This document shows, in pieces, positions 8,389-17,998 of a DNA stretch of 64,000 bases. Source of the DNA: Adhaeribacter radiodurans (GTDB taxonomy: Bacteria; Bacteroidota; Bacteroidia; Cytophagales; Hymenobacteraceae); the NCBI RefSeq assembly GCF_014075995.1, contig NZ_CP055153.1, forward strand, positions 1,984,001 to 2,048,000, in the 5' to 3' direction. The translations under genes and the position numbers were made by a program. The notes beneath the pieces were generated by a model. It did not search any database. It worked only from the letters and a program-made list of their open reading frames with translations, and was not told the DNA's origin. Position 1 is the stretch's first letter. Each line of letters opens with the position of its first letter.

Positions 8389-8844
8389 TTATTTAACGGC
8401 CTTTTTAACGTTCACTGCCGTTAATCCTTTCGGAGTAGATTCCACTTCAAAGGTTACCATATTATTTTCTTTGATGGCATCAACTAAACCGTTCTGGTGC
8501 ACAAAAATACTTTCCTGCGTCTGCTGATCTTTAATAAAGCCGTATCCTTTAGATTCGTTAAAGAATGATACAACTCCTTGGCGGGTAGTTTCAACAGGTA
8601 TGTCTTCCTGTTTGGGTACGCCAATCCGAATATCTTCGAGGGCAATATCTTTTTTTGATTTCGGATCAGGGGGAGTAGAGGAGAAGTTGCCAAATTCATC
8701 TACGTAAGCGATCATCGAATCTAAACTTTGACCTTTACTGGCATTTGCTTTACGCTCTTCTCTTTTTTCTTCTTTATCCTGCCGTTTTTTTTGCTTTTTC
8801 TTTTCGTTTTCTTTTTTATTAAAGGTTTCCTGTGATCTGCCCAT
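8389..8844 (-). CDS. Cold-shock domain protein with a lysine-rich N-terminal tail
   Basis: 151 residues from the chosen start. The first ~40 residues (MGRSQETFNKKENEKKKQKK onward) are almost pure Lys/Arg/Glu and probably a disordered RNA-binding tail. After a linker, a C-terminal cold-shock domain (about 85-151) holds RNP1-like KGYGFIKD and RNP2-like SIFVHQNGL, followed by VTFEVESTPKGLTAVNV. Cold-shock domains bind single-stranded RNA/DNA and act as RNA chaperones. The frame continues upstream to an ATG at 8889, but the family start MGRSQETFNKKE begins at 8844, so that is used. It is a common Bacteroidota architecture; the gene is monocistronic and ends in a shared hairpin terminator. Confidence 0.88.
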   Translation of the reverse strand: MGRSQETFNKKENEKKKQKKRQDKEEKREERKANASKGQSLDSMIAYVDEFGNFSSTPPDPKSKKDIALEDIRIGVPKQEDIPVETTRQGVVSFFNESKGYGFIKDQQTQESIFVHQNGLVDAIKENNMVTFEVESTPKGLTAVNVKKAVK

Positions 8845-9114
8845 GCTTTGTTTTTTAGGGTTTGTGCGCTTAGACCGTATGTGCGTCATACGGCCGGCTA
8901 TGGATTCTTAATAAAGATAAGAAATAAACTTTTCTTTTACCGTATTTCTTAAAGATATCTATTACAACTGGCGATAATTGATCATAATTCCATTAAACAA
9001 GAATTTATTACTTTGTTTTTGAGCCAGATTTTAAAAAAGGATAGAGCGGAGTAATGTTCTATAAATATTTATATATTGGAGTTTAGAATTGTTAATTTTT
9101 TACTTAAATAAGTA

Positions 9115-9714
9115 TTAAGTAGCCCAGGCACCTTGCCCTTTTTGGTAGGGTACGTTCCCATCATAACGTCCGGGGGCTTCAACATACCGTAAAGCTTTGG
9201 TGGCCCCAATCTCCGATGTGCAAAATCCTAATATGGTAAGCTGCCGCATCATGGTAAAAAAGTGAACCGGCGGGCCATCTACCGTTAGATACTCTCTTCG
9301 GCCAGGCTTTGTTTCCAAGGTATTTGCCCTCTGCTCCGCGTCCAGTTTTTTTAGATATTCGAGCTGAGATTTTGTATCTCCCTCCAGAAAATTTTTGCCA
9401 TAGGCTGTTTTAAAATCAATTTTAATTCGATGGAGTCCGGCGGTAAATACTTTTTGCTGGTCCTCCCTATAGCAATCCGAAACCATCATAGCCATAAACG
9501 GTCCAATGTTGGCGTCATTTGCGCCGGGCTTACCATTAATAGCAGGTAAAATAATACCCCCGATTTCGTGTAGTATTTTCTCGTCTTCCGGGGTAAATAA
9601 CGAGCTCGGGTGGGCATTCTGGTTTAGGTGTAAACCCGCCGCAAAAGCCTCGCCGCCAATTACGGTGCCACCTACTATTAAGGCTACTTTAGATAAGGCT
9701 TCTCTTCTGTTCAT
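9115..9714 (-). CDS. Gluconate 2-dehydrogenase subunit 3 family protein
   Basis: 199 residues. It begins with a twin-arginine leader (MNRREALSKVALIVGGTVIG, ending near EAFA), so it should be exported folded through Tat. The mature part has the subunit-3 pattern: LFTPEDEKILHEIGGIILPA, then IGPFMAMMVSDCY, LDAEQRAN and PPVHFFTMMRQLTILGFCTS, with RYVEAPGRYDGNVPY near the end. The subunit associates with an FAD-containing GMC dehydrogenase, which lies directly upstream with a 30-base gap. Together they would oxidise a sugar or polyol in the periplasm; the small subunit is thought to carry the pair across the membrane. A dedicated cytochrome c subunit is not adjacent. Confidence 0.88.
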   Translation of the reverse strand: MNRREALSKVALIVGGTVIGGEAFAAGLHLNQNAHPSSLFTPEDEKILHEIGGIILPAINGKPGANDANIGPFMAMMVSDCYREDQQKVFTAGLHRIKIDFKTAYGKNFLEGDTKSQLEYLKKLDAEQRANTLETKPGRREYLTVDGPPVHFFTMMRQLTILGFCTSEIGATKALRYVEAPGRYDGNVPYQKGQGAWAT

Positions 9715-9744
9715 GTTCAGTTATAAATTACGGTTAAGGATTTC

Positions 9745-11424
9745 TTAAATATTTTGTTTTTTTAATTCACTCACCGCAAAGTCGGCGGCCCGGGCCGTAA
9801 TGGCCATAAAAGTAAGGGAAGGATTTTGGCAGGCCGAGGAAGTAAAACAAGAACCATCCGTTACAAATACATTTTTAGCATCCCAAATCTGGTTAAATTT
9901 ATTTAATACTGATGTTTTGGGATCGTGACCCATGCGGGCAGTGCCTACCTCGTGAATAGCGCCACCTGGTTTGTAGCCCGGGTCATTGCCGTTTACATTT
10001 TTTAGACCCGCGGCTTCCAGTATTTCTTTGCCGGCTTCCAGCATGTCCAGGCGCATTTTTCTTTCGTTTTCTTTTAACTCGCAATCAATGGTTAAAGTAG
10101 GCAGCCCCCATTTATCGACATCTTTTATATTTAGCGTAACTTTATTTTCGCGGTAGGGTAGCATTTCCCCAAAAGCTCCCATGCCAAAAGTCCAGTTGCC
10201 TGGCTCAGTAATTGCCTCCATTAAATCTGCGCCAATGCTATATTCGGCTACATTACGAGTCCAATTGCCCCTACTAGCCGAGCCTTGGTAACCGTACCCT
10301 CGTAAAAATTCACTTTTTTCGCCGTTTATATTCCGGAAGCGCGGCACGTATATACCCGATGGATTGCGGCCATAAACATATTTATCCTCAAAGCCCTCCG
10401 CTTCACCACTTACCCGAACGCCTAAATGGTGATCCATTAAATTATAACCTAATTGGTCGCTGCTGCTGCCTAAGCCACCGGGCCAGACCTCGGTAGCCGA
10501 GTTCATGAGCAACCAGGTGGAATTTAAGGTAGAGGCGCAAACAAAAACAATTTTAGATTTAAACTGGTAAGTTTGGTTACTTTCGGCATCTATAATTTCT
10601 ACCCCGGTTGCTTTCTTTTTGTCCCGGTCATATAAAATGCGGGTTACTATGGATAAAGGTCGTAAGGTTAACCGACCGGTTTTCATAGCGGCAGGCAGGG
10701 TAGAGGATTGGGTGCTAAAATAACCGCCGTAAGGGCAACCTAAGGCACATTTACTCCGGCTTAAACAGTTGCGGTCGCCTAGGGGTTGGGTTAAGTTGGC
10801 GGTACGGCCGCTAATCATGGTGCGCTTACCTTTAAAATGAGCCGTTATTTTAGTAGATATATCCTGCTCCACGCAGTTTAATTTAATAGGCGGCATAAAT
10901 TCCCCGTCGGGTAGTTGGGGTAAATTATCTTTGTTACCGCTGATGCCGGCAAACTTTTCGACGTAACTGTACCAGGGGGCCAAATCTTTATAGCGGATGG
11001 GCCAGTCAATGGCAATACCTTCTTTCGCATTTCCTTCAAAATCCATTTCGCTGAAACGGTAACTTTGCCGCCCCCACATTAATGATCTGCCGCCCACGTT
11101 ATAGCTCCGGTACCAGTTAAATGGCTTGGTTTGAGTATAAGGCGCTCCTTCTACCTCGGTAGAAACACTAAACTTACCCGGCGAGTAAACCGATTTATCT
11201 TTGGCGGCAATAGCTGCCTCCATAATAGCTTGTTGCGGCATATAGCCCCGGTACTTGTTATCCCAGGGCGTTCTGGTAGCGTTAACGTAATCTTTTACGT
11301 GCACTACATTGTGGCCCCGTTCCAACATTAATACTTTTAAACCTTTTTCGGTCAGCTCTTTTGCTGCCCAGCCACCGCTCACCCCGGAGCCAATTACAAT
11401 TGCATCATAAGTTTGTGTAGCCAT
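9745..11424 (-). CDS. GMC-family FAD-dependent oxidoreductase (gluconate/sugar dehydrogenase large subunit type)
   Basis: 559 residues from MATQTYDAIVIGSGVSGG, the N-terminal FAD-binding Rossmann motif GSGVSGGWAAKEL. Further landmarks are NVGGRSLMWGRQSYR (the GMC signature), NRSKCALGCPYGGY, the GxGxx-type FVCASTLNSTWLL, and the C-terminal block HEVGTARMGHDPKTSVLN with VFVTDGSCFTSSACQNPSLTF, which contains the active-site His/Asn region. The open frame extends to 11481 but the extra 19 residues do not fit the family. It lacks its own export signal, consistent with piggy-back export by the Tat-signal subunit 3 encoded next. The exact substrate is unknown. Confidence 0.9.
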   Translation of the reverse strand: MATQTYDAIVIGSGVSGGWAAKELTEKGLKVLMLERGHNVVHVKDYVNATRTPWDNKYRGYMPQQAIMEAAIAAKDKSVYSPGKFSVSTEVEGAPYTQTKPFNWYRSYNVGGRSLMWGRQSYRFSEMDFEGNAKEGIAIDWPIRYKDLAPWYSYVEKFAGISGNKDNLPQLPDGEFMPPIKLNCVEQDISTKITAHFKGKRTMISGRTANLTQPLGDRNCLSRSKCALGCPYGGYFSTQSSTLPAAMKTGRLTLRPLSIVTRILYDRDKKKATGVEIIDAESNQTYQFKSKIVFVCASTLNSTWLLMNSATEVWPGGLGSSSDQLGYNLMDHHLGVRVSGEAEGFEDKYVYGRNPSGIYVPRFRNINGEKSEFLRGYGYQGSASRGNWTRNVAEYSIGADLMEAITEPGNWTFGMGAFGEMLPYRENKVTLNIKDVDKWGLPTLTIDCELKENERKMRLDMLEAGKEILEAAGLKNVNGNDPGYKPGGAIHEVGTARMGHDPKTSVLNKFNQIWDAKNVFVTDGSCFTSSACQNPSLTFMAITARAADFAVSELKKQNI

Positions 11425-11734
11425 AATTAAATTTTTACCTGAATTGATTGTTAATTGATTTAAAAGTAATGGTAGATACATGCTGAAGCAGGGAAAAAGC
11501 TAAACTTGAATCAGTTTTAAGCCATTGGGAATCTACAGCTTAGAAATATATTTATTTGTGGTAATATATTCTAACTATTTACTTAAAAACTTTTTTTAAT
11601 TTTTTTAGGTGGCATTCCTTTGTTAAGATTGAATGTTGCGTGTAAGGAGGCGAGTGCGGGAATCCGGGCGAAAAGCTATTTCTTAAAAATAAAATACTTT
11701 ATGCGTAACTTTCTGACCAGATCGTTAAGGAATA

Positions 11735-14700
11735 ATGCGGGAGAAAGAACAAATAGTAAAAAACCAGGAAAAAAATAAGACGCCAACAACCGATTATATC
11801 CTGGAAGGTACCAGCATAACCACCATTACTTATAAAGATATAGTAAAACACAGTGCCCCGGAAGTACTCGCCACCATTGGTTCCTCCTACGAAGTTTATC
11901 CCACGTTTCTAACTTTAAACCATGGGGCTTTTACTTTTTCGGGCAGAACCGAGGCAATTCCGGAGGTAAAAGTAGTACAGTACCCGGAAACTATTTGGCT
12001 GTCCTGCCCTTGTGCAGCACCTAAGATTAGTTTATGCGCCCACCAGGCCCAGGTGCTGCAAGCCTTAACTATCCGGCCGGAGTTGCGGGCGTTTTTTGAT
12101 GTTCAACTGCGGCGCGAGAAAATAAAACCGACGGCACGCGATTACGGTTTGGCCGATGCCGAAAACTTAGATGAATATTTCGAACTGGAGTACTCCAATA
12201 AAACCCTTACGGTAACACCCCGGCAAAAAGAATTACTACCCGTAAATGCCGAAACAAAGGCTTATTTAGCAGAAGCATTATTGCCAGCCCCTAAATTGCT
12301 TGTACCCACTCAAGTAGCCATTAAAGAAACGGCGCGCCTGATTGTTATTTTAACCGAGCATAAATATTACAAGCATCTTTACCTAGAATTATACCAGGCA
12401 ACTACCACCCAGGAAGGTAAAATTAAAAACCCTTTACATGCTATTTCTCCTTCTGATTTAATTTGGCTCACGGAAAGTCCAGAAGAAGTAAAGTTTTATT
12501 CGGCTATAACTAAGTTTCAAAAGAATTACCACACCGACCCGGCTGAGTCGGATTGGGAAGCCTTGAAAGCTTTGGTTAGAAACCCGTTGGGCTTAAGCTT
12601 TTACCTGCATCAACCCAAAAAAACTGCGGGCGGAATAGAAGCCTCTACTTTAGTGCCGGTGCAACTGCAAAATGCACCCGTAAACCTGGAATTGGATGTA
12701 GAAGTAAAAGATCAATTTTACCAGATTACCGGCCACCTTACCATTCAGGAACAAAAAATCAATTTACTCAAGCTATTCGTTAAACACGAGTATTTTATTC
12801 AATTAAAAAATAACCTGTACTTGGTTCAGAGTCATGATTTTATTCGGATTATTCAGTTCTTTAAAAAACGGCATCATAAAATCCTAATTCACGAGTCTAA
12901 ATTTGCGGAGTTCCGGGAAACCATTCTGGCTAACCTGGAAAGTAAAATCCGGATAAATTATTCGTACGTGAAACCGGCCACCGAAAAACAAGTAGTAGAC
13001 TACGGTTTCGATGAAACGCGCGAATGGCTGATTTACCTGAGCGAGTCGGAGGATTTTATTCTGATTACCCCCGTAATGCGCTACGGCCCTTTGGAAATTC
13101 CCATCCATTCTAAAAAGCAGATTTATGCTACGGATGCCCGGGGAAATGCTTTTACTTTGGCGCGCGACGAAGAAGCTGAAAGTAAGCTGATGGCCGCCGT
13201 TTTGCAAGAACATCCCTTCTTTTACGAGCAATTACACCTGGATTGTTTTTACCTGCACCGGACGCGCTTTCTGGAGAATGGCTGGTTTTTGGATGCTTTT
13301 GATAACTGGCAGCAACAGGGAATTACTATTTTGGGTTTTAAAGAACTTAAAAATAACAACTTAAACCCAAACAAGGCTAAAATAACGATTCTGGTTACGA
13401 GTGGAATAAATTGGTTCGATACGGCAGTTGATATCCGGTTTGGGAAACAGAAAGTGCCATTAAAGTACCTGCACCAATCTATCCGGAACAAAAGTAAATT
13501 CGTTAAACTCGACGATGGCAGCCAAGGCATTATTCCCGAAGAATGGATTACCCGGATTGCCTCGTATTTTGAAGCCGGCGAATTTGTGGGTGAACAAATA
13601 CGTACGCCTAAAATCAACTTTTCAGGCCTTACCGAGTTGTACGAAACCGAAGTGCTAAGCCAGGAAGTACGCACCGAAATAGCGTATTTCCACGAGCAGT
13701 TAGCTCATTTTGAAGCCATCCCGGAGGTGGACGTACCTTTTGGTTTACAAGCCACTTTGCGCGATTACCAAAAAGAAGGCTTAAAATGGTTGAATTTCCT
13801 GGATCAATTTAACTTTGGGGGTTGCCTGGCCGATGATATGGGTTTAGGTAAAACCATTCAGGTATTGGCTTTTATTCTGTTGCAACGCGAAAAAAGTAAA
13901 TTTAATACCAATATGGTGGTGGTACCTACGTCTTTATTGTTTAACTGGCAGGAAGAAGTAAATAAGTTTGCCCCTTCTTTAAAAATTTTAATTGTTCATG
14001 GCTCCAATCGGGTAATAAACCTAAAAGAACTGGATCAATACGAAATAGTACTTACTTCTTACGGTACCTTGTTGTCGGATGTCCGGTTGTTAAAAGAGTA
14101 CAATTTTAATTACATTTTTCTCGACGAATCGCAGAATATTAAAAATCCCGAATCGCAACGTTATAAGGCAGTACGATTGCTGCAATCACGGAACAAAGTA
14201 GTACTCACGGGTACGCCCATCGAAAACAATACTTTCGATTTGTACGGCCAGCTTTCGTTTGCTTGCCCCGGTTTATTGGGAAATAAACGATATTTCCGGG
14301 ATCATTATTCTACCCCGATTGATAAGTTTAAAAATAGCCGTCGGGCAGCTGAATTGCAGCGAAAGGTAAGTCCGTTTATTTTAAGGCGCACTAAAGAGCA
14401 GGTCGCCCAGGAACTGCCCGATAAAACTGAAATGATTATTTATTGCCAAATGGGTCTGGAGCAACGCCGCGTGTACGAAGCAGCCGAGAGGGAAATCCGG
14501 GATTATATTTCGGCGCAGGACGAGGGTGAAATTAAGAAGAACAGCATGCACGTGTTGCGCGGGCTTACTAAACTGCGTCAGATTTGCAATTCGCCGGCCT
14601 TGCTCTCTACAGGTGATTATAACGTTAATGCTTCCGCTAAAATTGAAACCTTATTAGAGCAAATCGAAGGCAAAGCCCCTCATCATAAAATTTTGGTATT

Positions 14701-15136
14701 TTCTCAATTTGTTTCCATGCTGGAATTAATTCAAAAAGAATTAATAACCCGCAATATACCTTTTACTATACTTACCGGCCAAACTAGGGATCGGTCGGGA
14801 GTAGTAAATTCGTTCCAGCACAATGATAACATCCGGGTATTTTTAATCAGTTTAAAAGCGGGTGGCACCGGCCTTAACTTAACCCGCGCCGATTACGTGT
14901 ACCTGGTAGATCCGTGGTGGAACCCCGCCGTAGAAAACCAAGCAATCGACCGTACTTACCGCATCGGGCAAAACAAAAACGTAGTAGCCGTACGCTTAAT
15001 TTGCCCCGACACCGTGGAGGGAAAAATCAGAACCCTACAAGAAACCAAAAAAGAATTGGTACAAGAAGTAATTAAAACCGATAATACCCTGCTAAAATCT
15101 TTGACTAAACAGGATTTGCTTGGATTGTTTGGTTGA
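11735..15136 (+). CDS. SNF2-family helicase/ATPase with N-terminal SWIM zinc finger
   Basis: 1133 residues. Near residue 90 a SWIM-type zinc finger is visible (CPCAAPKISLCAHQ, CxC...CxH). A long middle region (about 120-660) matches the N-terminal extension of bacterial SNF2 proteins. The ATPase core occupies about 680-1130: motif I DDMGLGKTIQVLAF (~700), motif II LDESQNIKNPESQ (~796, DESQ in place of DEAH/DEGH), motif III VVLTGTPIENN, motif V KAGGTGLNLTRADYV and motif VI DRTYRIGQNKNV (~1070). Bacterial SNF2 proteins remodel protein-DNA complexes, for example recycling RNA polymerase (RapA type) or acting in defence systems. No nuclease or methylase gene adjoins it, so a housekeeping role is more likely. 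Confidence 0.92.
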   Translation: MREKEQIVKNQEKNKTPTTDYILEGTSITTITYKDIVKHSAPEVLATIGSSYEVYPTFLTLNHGAFTFSGRTEAIPEVKVVQYPETIWLSCPCAAPKISLCAHQAQVLQALTIRPELRAFFDVQLRREKIKPTARDYGLADAENLDEYFELEYSNKTLTVTPRQKELLPVNAETKAYLAEALLPAPKLLVPTQVAIKETARLIVILTEHKYYKHLYLELYQATTTQEGKIKNPLHAISPSDLIWLTESPEEVKFYSAITKFQKNYHTDPAESDWEALKALVRNPLGLSFYLHQPKKTAGGIEASTLVPVQLQNAPVNLELDVEVKDQFYQITGHLTIQEQKINLLKLFVKHEYFIQLKNNLYLVQSHDFIRIIQFFKKRHHKILIHESKFAEFRETILANLESKIRINYSYVKPATEKQVVDYGFDETREWLIYLSESEDFILITPVMRYGPLEIPIHSKKQIYATDARGNAFTLARDEEAESKLMAAVLQEHPFFYEQLHLDCFYLHRTRFLENGWFLDAFDNWQQQGITILGFKELKNNNLNPNKAKITILVTSGINWFDTAVDIRFGKQKVPLKYLHQSIRNKSKFVKLDDGSQGIIPEEWITRIASYFEAGEFVGEQIRTPKINFSGLTELYETEVLSQEVRTEIAYFHEQLAHFEAIPEVDVPFGLQATLRDYQKEGLKWLNFLDQFNFGGCLADDMGLGKTIQVLAFILLQREKSKFNTNMVVVPTSLLFNWQEEVNKFAPSLKILIVHGSNRVINLKELDQYEIVLTSYGTLLSDVRLLKEYNFNYIFLDESQNIKNPESQRYKAVRLLQSRNKVVLTGTPIENNTFDLYGQLSFACPGLLGNKRYFRDHYSTPIDKFKNSRRAAELQRKVSPFILRRTKEQVAQELPDKTEMIIYCQMGLEQRRVYEAAEREIRDYISAQDEGEIKKNSMHVLRGLTKLRQICNSPALLSTGDYNVNASAKIETLLEQIEGKAPHHKILVFSQFVSMLELIQKELITRNIPFTILTGQTRDRSGVVNSFQHNDNIRVFLISLKAGGTGLNLTRADYVYLVDPWWNPAVENQAIDRTYRIGQNKNVVAVRLICPDTVEGKIRTLQETKKELVQEVIKTDNTLLKSLTKQDLLGLFG

Positions 15137-15160
15137 TGGATACCAAATTATCGTGCTGTT

Positions 15161-15311
15161 ATGCGTAGTGTTCGCGAAAGGGATCACTACGCATATAGGG
15201 TCAGCCAATCTCCTGATTGGCGTTTAACCAGTAAACAGATGCTATTCTACGCCAATCAGGAGATTGGCTGTCCGGAAAGTGCTTAGAGCGCTTAGCGCTA
15301 ACTCTAAGCAC
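15161..15311. repeat. Cluster of nested palindromes, BIME-like intergenic element
   Basis: Three inverted repeats lie head to tail between convergent genes. ATGCGTAGTG (15161-15170) pairs with CACTACGCAT (15185-15194). A perfect 21-bp inverted repeat follows, with arms 15202-15222 and 15250-15270 and a 27-base spacer; each arm is itself a hairpin (GCCAATC, loop TCCT or AGGA, GATTGGC). Last, GTGCTTAGAG (15279-15288) pairs with CTCTAAGCAC (15302-15311), with GCGC-TTA-GCGC inside. The set could terminate transcription from both sides, but its complexity goes beyond a terminator and matches the other paired-hairpin elements in the window. Confidence 0.75.
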
Positions 15312-15412
15312 AACAGAACCAACTCAAATATTATCAATTTCTAGGTGATTATATAAATAAGAAAGTGAATTCGAGCAATAAAATTTACTTTTTATCCTGA
15401 GTCTTCGTTTAT

Positions 15413-17587
15413 CTACTCGCCGGGGTGATACGTTTTCTCGGCGTGTTTTTCTACGTCTTCTTTGTAAAACAGCACATCTTTAAATTGACCTTTAGTGTAC
15501 ATGAGTGCCTGATCGTTGAAATGCTTGGAAGCAGGATCGCCGCTGTTACCGCCCGCTAGTAAAGATTTAGCTTTTATTTTTTTGCCAAATTCTACGGCGC
15601 ATACAAAGCTGTTGCCGTTGTAACCGTAGCGTTTATTAGTGCCCGGATAAGTGCGGCTAACGAATGAAGGCAAACATCCCCAGGTAGAAGGTGCAAAACC
15701 ACTGGGCAGGCTAGGCTGGGTATCATCAAATTTTTGATCTATATCACCTGAAAGGCGTTGGTAACGGTTTATGTCCCCCCAGGCAATCTGCCACTTCCCG
15801 AACTTACTTTGTAGTTCCAGTTTTACTTCCAGCAACGGGGCTAATAACTGATCGGCGGTAGCGGTTTCTGCAAATTTCTCCGTTTTTTGTACCTGGTCAG
15901 CGTCGCCTTGATCAATGTAAACTTGCCGGATGGCCGGACTTAGTTTCTGCGCCCATTCAATAGCCAGAGTAGTAGCCACGGATGTTTCAGAAGAATTGCG
16001 GTCCCATTCGGTTAGTATTTTAATAGGTCCGGCCAGAGGTTGGTACGTGGCAGTGGCTTTATTGGCATTGTAGGCTTTTAGTAAGGCGGGCAGCAGCACA
16101 TCGAAAGCCGCCAGGTGGGTGTTGTAGGCATCAGCAATTACTTTTTCTAAAGTATATTTACCACTGTTATTAAAAATTTTCACCGCATTAATTCCCCTGA
16201 AATTTTCCCCATCGGGTGCCATGTAAGCCGGGTATTTTTCTTTTTTCGGGCTGCTGGTCCCTGAAGCGGTAAAAGGAGTGGAGTTGCAATTCTGAATCCA
16301 GCCGCTAGCTGGGTTATACAGGTGCACTGATTCGTCTACTTTGTGTAGCCCCTTCCATTCGGTAGCGGCTAAGCTGCCATCTACGGGTTTCGACCAATCG
16401 AGCTTAGTGTCTCTTACCGGAATAAAATTACCGTGCCAGTAAGCAATGTTGCCTTTATCATCGGCGTAAACGGTATTGTTAGAGGTGTTGGCCTTTAAAT
16501 CCATTGCTTTTTTGTACTCCTCAAAACTTTGCACTTTAGTACGTTGCCAGCTTTGGACTAAACTAACCATAGACCGGTTATATGATTTTAAGCTAATCCA
16601 TTTGCCATTCCGTTGCGTCATTATTGGGCCATGATGGGTGTAATAAGTATTAATTGTTTTAGTTTTTAAGGCAGCACCATCTAAGTAACGGATACTTATC
16701 TTTTTTTGGGTAACTGGCTTTAAGTCGTTGTTAAATTGGTAAAATAAGGCTTTGTTTTTCTTTACTATTTTTTCTTCGTACAGGTCGGCTACGTCGGTGT
16801 TGCCGGAAGTATGCATCCAGCCGCAGTGTTCGTTAAATCCCTGGTATACAAAAAACTGACCCCAGGTAACCGCTCCGTATGCATTTAAGCCTTCTTTACT
16901 TTGTACCTGTACTTCGGGCCTGAAATAAAACGTAACGTGGGGGTTGATGTACAGAATAGCATTACCCGATTCGGTTTTGGCCGGTGCAAAAGCAAATCCG
17001 TTGGAGCCGCTCGGTAACTCTGCTTTTTTTGGAATAGCACTCGAAAAATTCGGAAAGCCGGTATAAAAATTCTTTAACTCGGTAACCGTAACATCAGCGG
17101 TATTAATAGCCCCAATGCTGCCGTCGGTCCAGAGTAAGGGGTACCAAGGTTTAAAGCGGTACAGCAAAGCCGGTTTTACCTTCGGATTTTTGTACAAGTA
17201 ATAATTAATGCCATCGGCGTAAGCGTTTAATAATTTTTTGAGCCAGGGCTCGGCTTTGTTGTAATCAGCAATAGCATCCGTAGAATCAATAAGCAAGCGA
17301 ATGAGCAAATCTTTATACAGTTCCGGCTCCCCTTTTACTTCGGCCATTCGACCCAGTTTTTCTATGTAGTTCATCTCCACCCGCTTAAAATCGTCTTCGC
17401 ACTGCGCGTATAGTAACCCGAAAACGGCATCGGCATCGGTGTTGCCGTAAATATGCGGAACACCGTAATTGTCGCGGATAATGGTTGCTTGTTTGGCCTG
17501 TTGCTGCCAACGATTAATCTCTGTGGGAGTAAACTTTTGGGCCAATAAGGGAAGCGGGAGGAATAAAAGAAAAAGTAAATTTTTCAT
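15413..17587 (-). CDS. Penicillin acylase family protein (N-terminal nucleophile hydrolase)
   Basis: 724 residues from MKNLLFLLFLPLPLLAQ, a clear signal peptide; the ATG at 17629 would only add a non-homologous leader. The chain follows the Ntn-acylase order: alpha-chain start ATIIRDNYGVPHIYG, FGLLYAQCEDDFKRVEM, spacer, then the autocleavage site at LPSGSNGFAFAP (nucleophile Ser near residue 190), followed by the beta chain with NPHVTFYFRP and GWMHTSGNTDVADLYEE. The conserved beta-chain Asn/Arg region is in the expected place. Bacteroidota homologues are periplasmic amidases; acyl-homoserine lactones, penicillins and other N-acyl compounds are possible substrates. The C-terminus ends in a charged stretch. 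It is monocistronic. Confidence 0.9.
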   Translation of the reverse strand: MKNLLFLLFLPLPLLAQKFTPTEINRWQQQAKQATIIRDNYGVPHIYGNTDADAVFGLLYAQCEDDFKRVEMNYIEKLGRMAEVKGEPELYKDLLIRLLIDSTDAIADYNKAEPWLKKLLNAYADGINYYLYKNPKVKPALLYRFKPWYPLLWTDGSIGAINTADVTVTELKNFYTGFPNFSSAIPKKAELPSGSNGFAFAPAKTESGNAILYINPHVTFYFRPEVQVQSKEGLNAYGAVTWGQFFVYQGFNEHCGWMHTSGNTDVADLYEEKIVKKNKALFYQFNNDLKPVTQKKISIRYLDGAALKTKTINTYYTHHGPIMTQRNGKWISLKSYNRSMVSLVQSWQRTKVQSFEEYKKAMDLKANTSNNTVYADDKGNIAYWHGNFIPVRDTKLDWSKPVDGSLAATEWKGLHKVDESVHLYNPASGWIQNCNSTPFTASGTSSPKKEKYPAYMAPDGENFRGINAVKIFNNSGKYTLEKVIADAYNTHLAAFDVLLPALLKAYNANKATATYQPLAGPIKILTEWDRNSSETSVATTLAIEWAQKLSPAIRQVYIDQGDADQVQKTEKFAETATADQLLAPLLEVKLELQSKFGKWQIAWGDINRYQRLSGDIDQKFDDTQPSLPSGFAPSTWGCLPSFVSRTYPGTNKRYGYNGNSFVCAVEFGKKIKAKSLLAGGNSGDPASKHFNDQALMYTKGQFKDVLFYKEDVEKHAEKTYHPGE

Positions 17588-17878
17588 AGGGAAACACAAA
17601 TTCTGGTACAAATAAGAGCAACCAACCAAAGCAGTTGCCTAAGCACATATTTATAAATTCGACCTCAGGAAACCTATTTATTTATATAACTCTTTAAAAA
17701 TTTACTTTATTTTCAGAATAGCTAACCAGTTAATTTTATAACAAGATAATTTCTAAAGATTGGTAAGAACAGAAGAAAACTTGGGGGAATGTTTTAGTAA
17801 ATTTTTTACAAGGGAAAGACTTAAGCAAATCACCTCTTTTGGTAAATAGTAGAATCTGTACTGCTAATTGTTATTCAG

Positions 17879-17983
17879 AAGGAAACTTGTTAGATTTCTA
17901 GTCTCAGTCGGCTATTTTCCGATTCTAATTTATAACAGCTATTCAATAATAAATTTATAACCGACTTATTAGCAAGTTTCCTT
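17879..17983. repeat. Small palindromic element beside the insertion sequence
   Basis: AAGGAAACTTG (17879-17889) is repeated inverted as CAAGTTTCCTT (17973-17983), a perfect 11-bp match that continues with one mismatch. Between them are GTCGG/CCGAC and two copies of AATTTATAA. At about 105 bp with inverted ends, it looks like a miniature element or a structured leftover; it sits just outside the left end of the IS at 17999. The rest of the 17588-17998 gap holds nothing recognisable. Confidence 0.5.
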
Positions 17984-17998
17984 TTAAACATAGAACTT

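Noticed and set aside
11425-11481. Upstream start for the GMC oxidoreductase
   Set aside because: The FAD motif should lie within the first ~15 residues; the internal Met at 11424 places it correctly.
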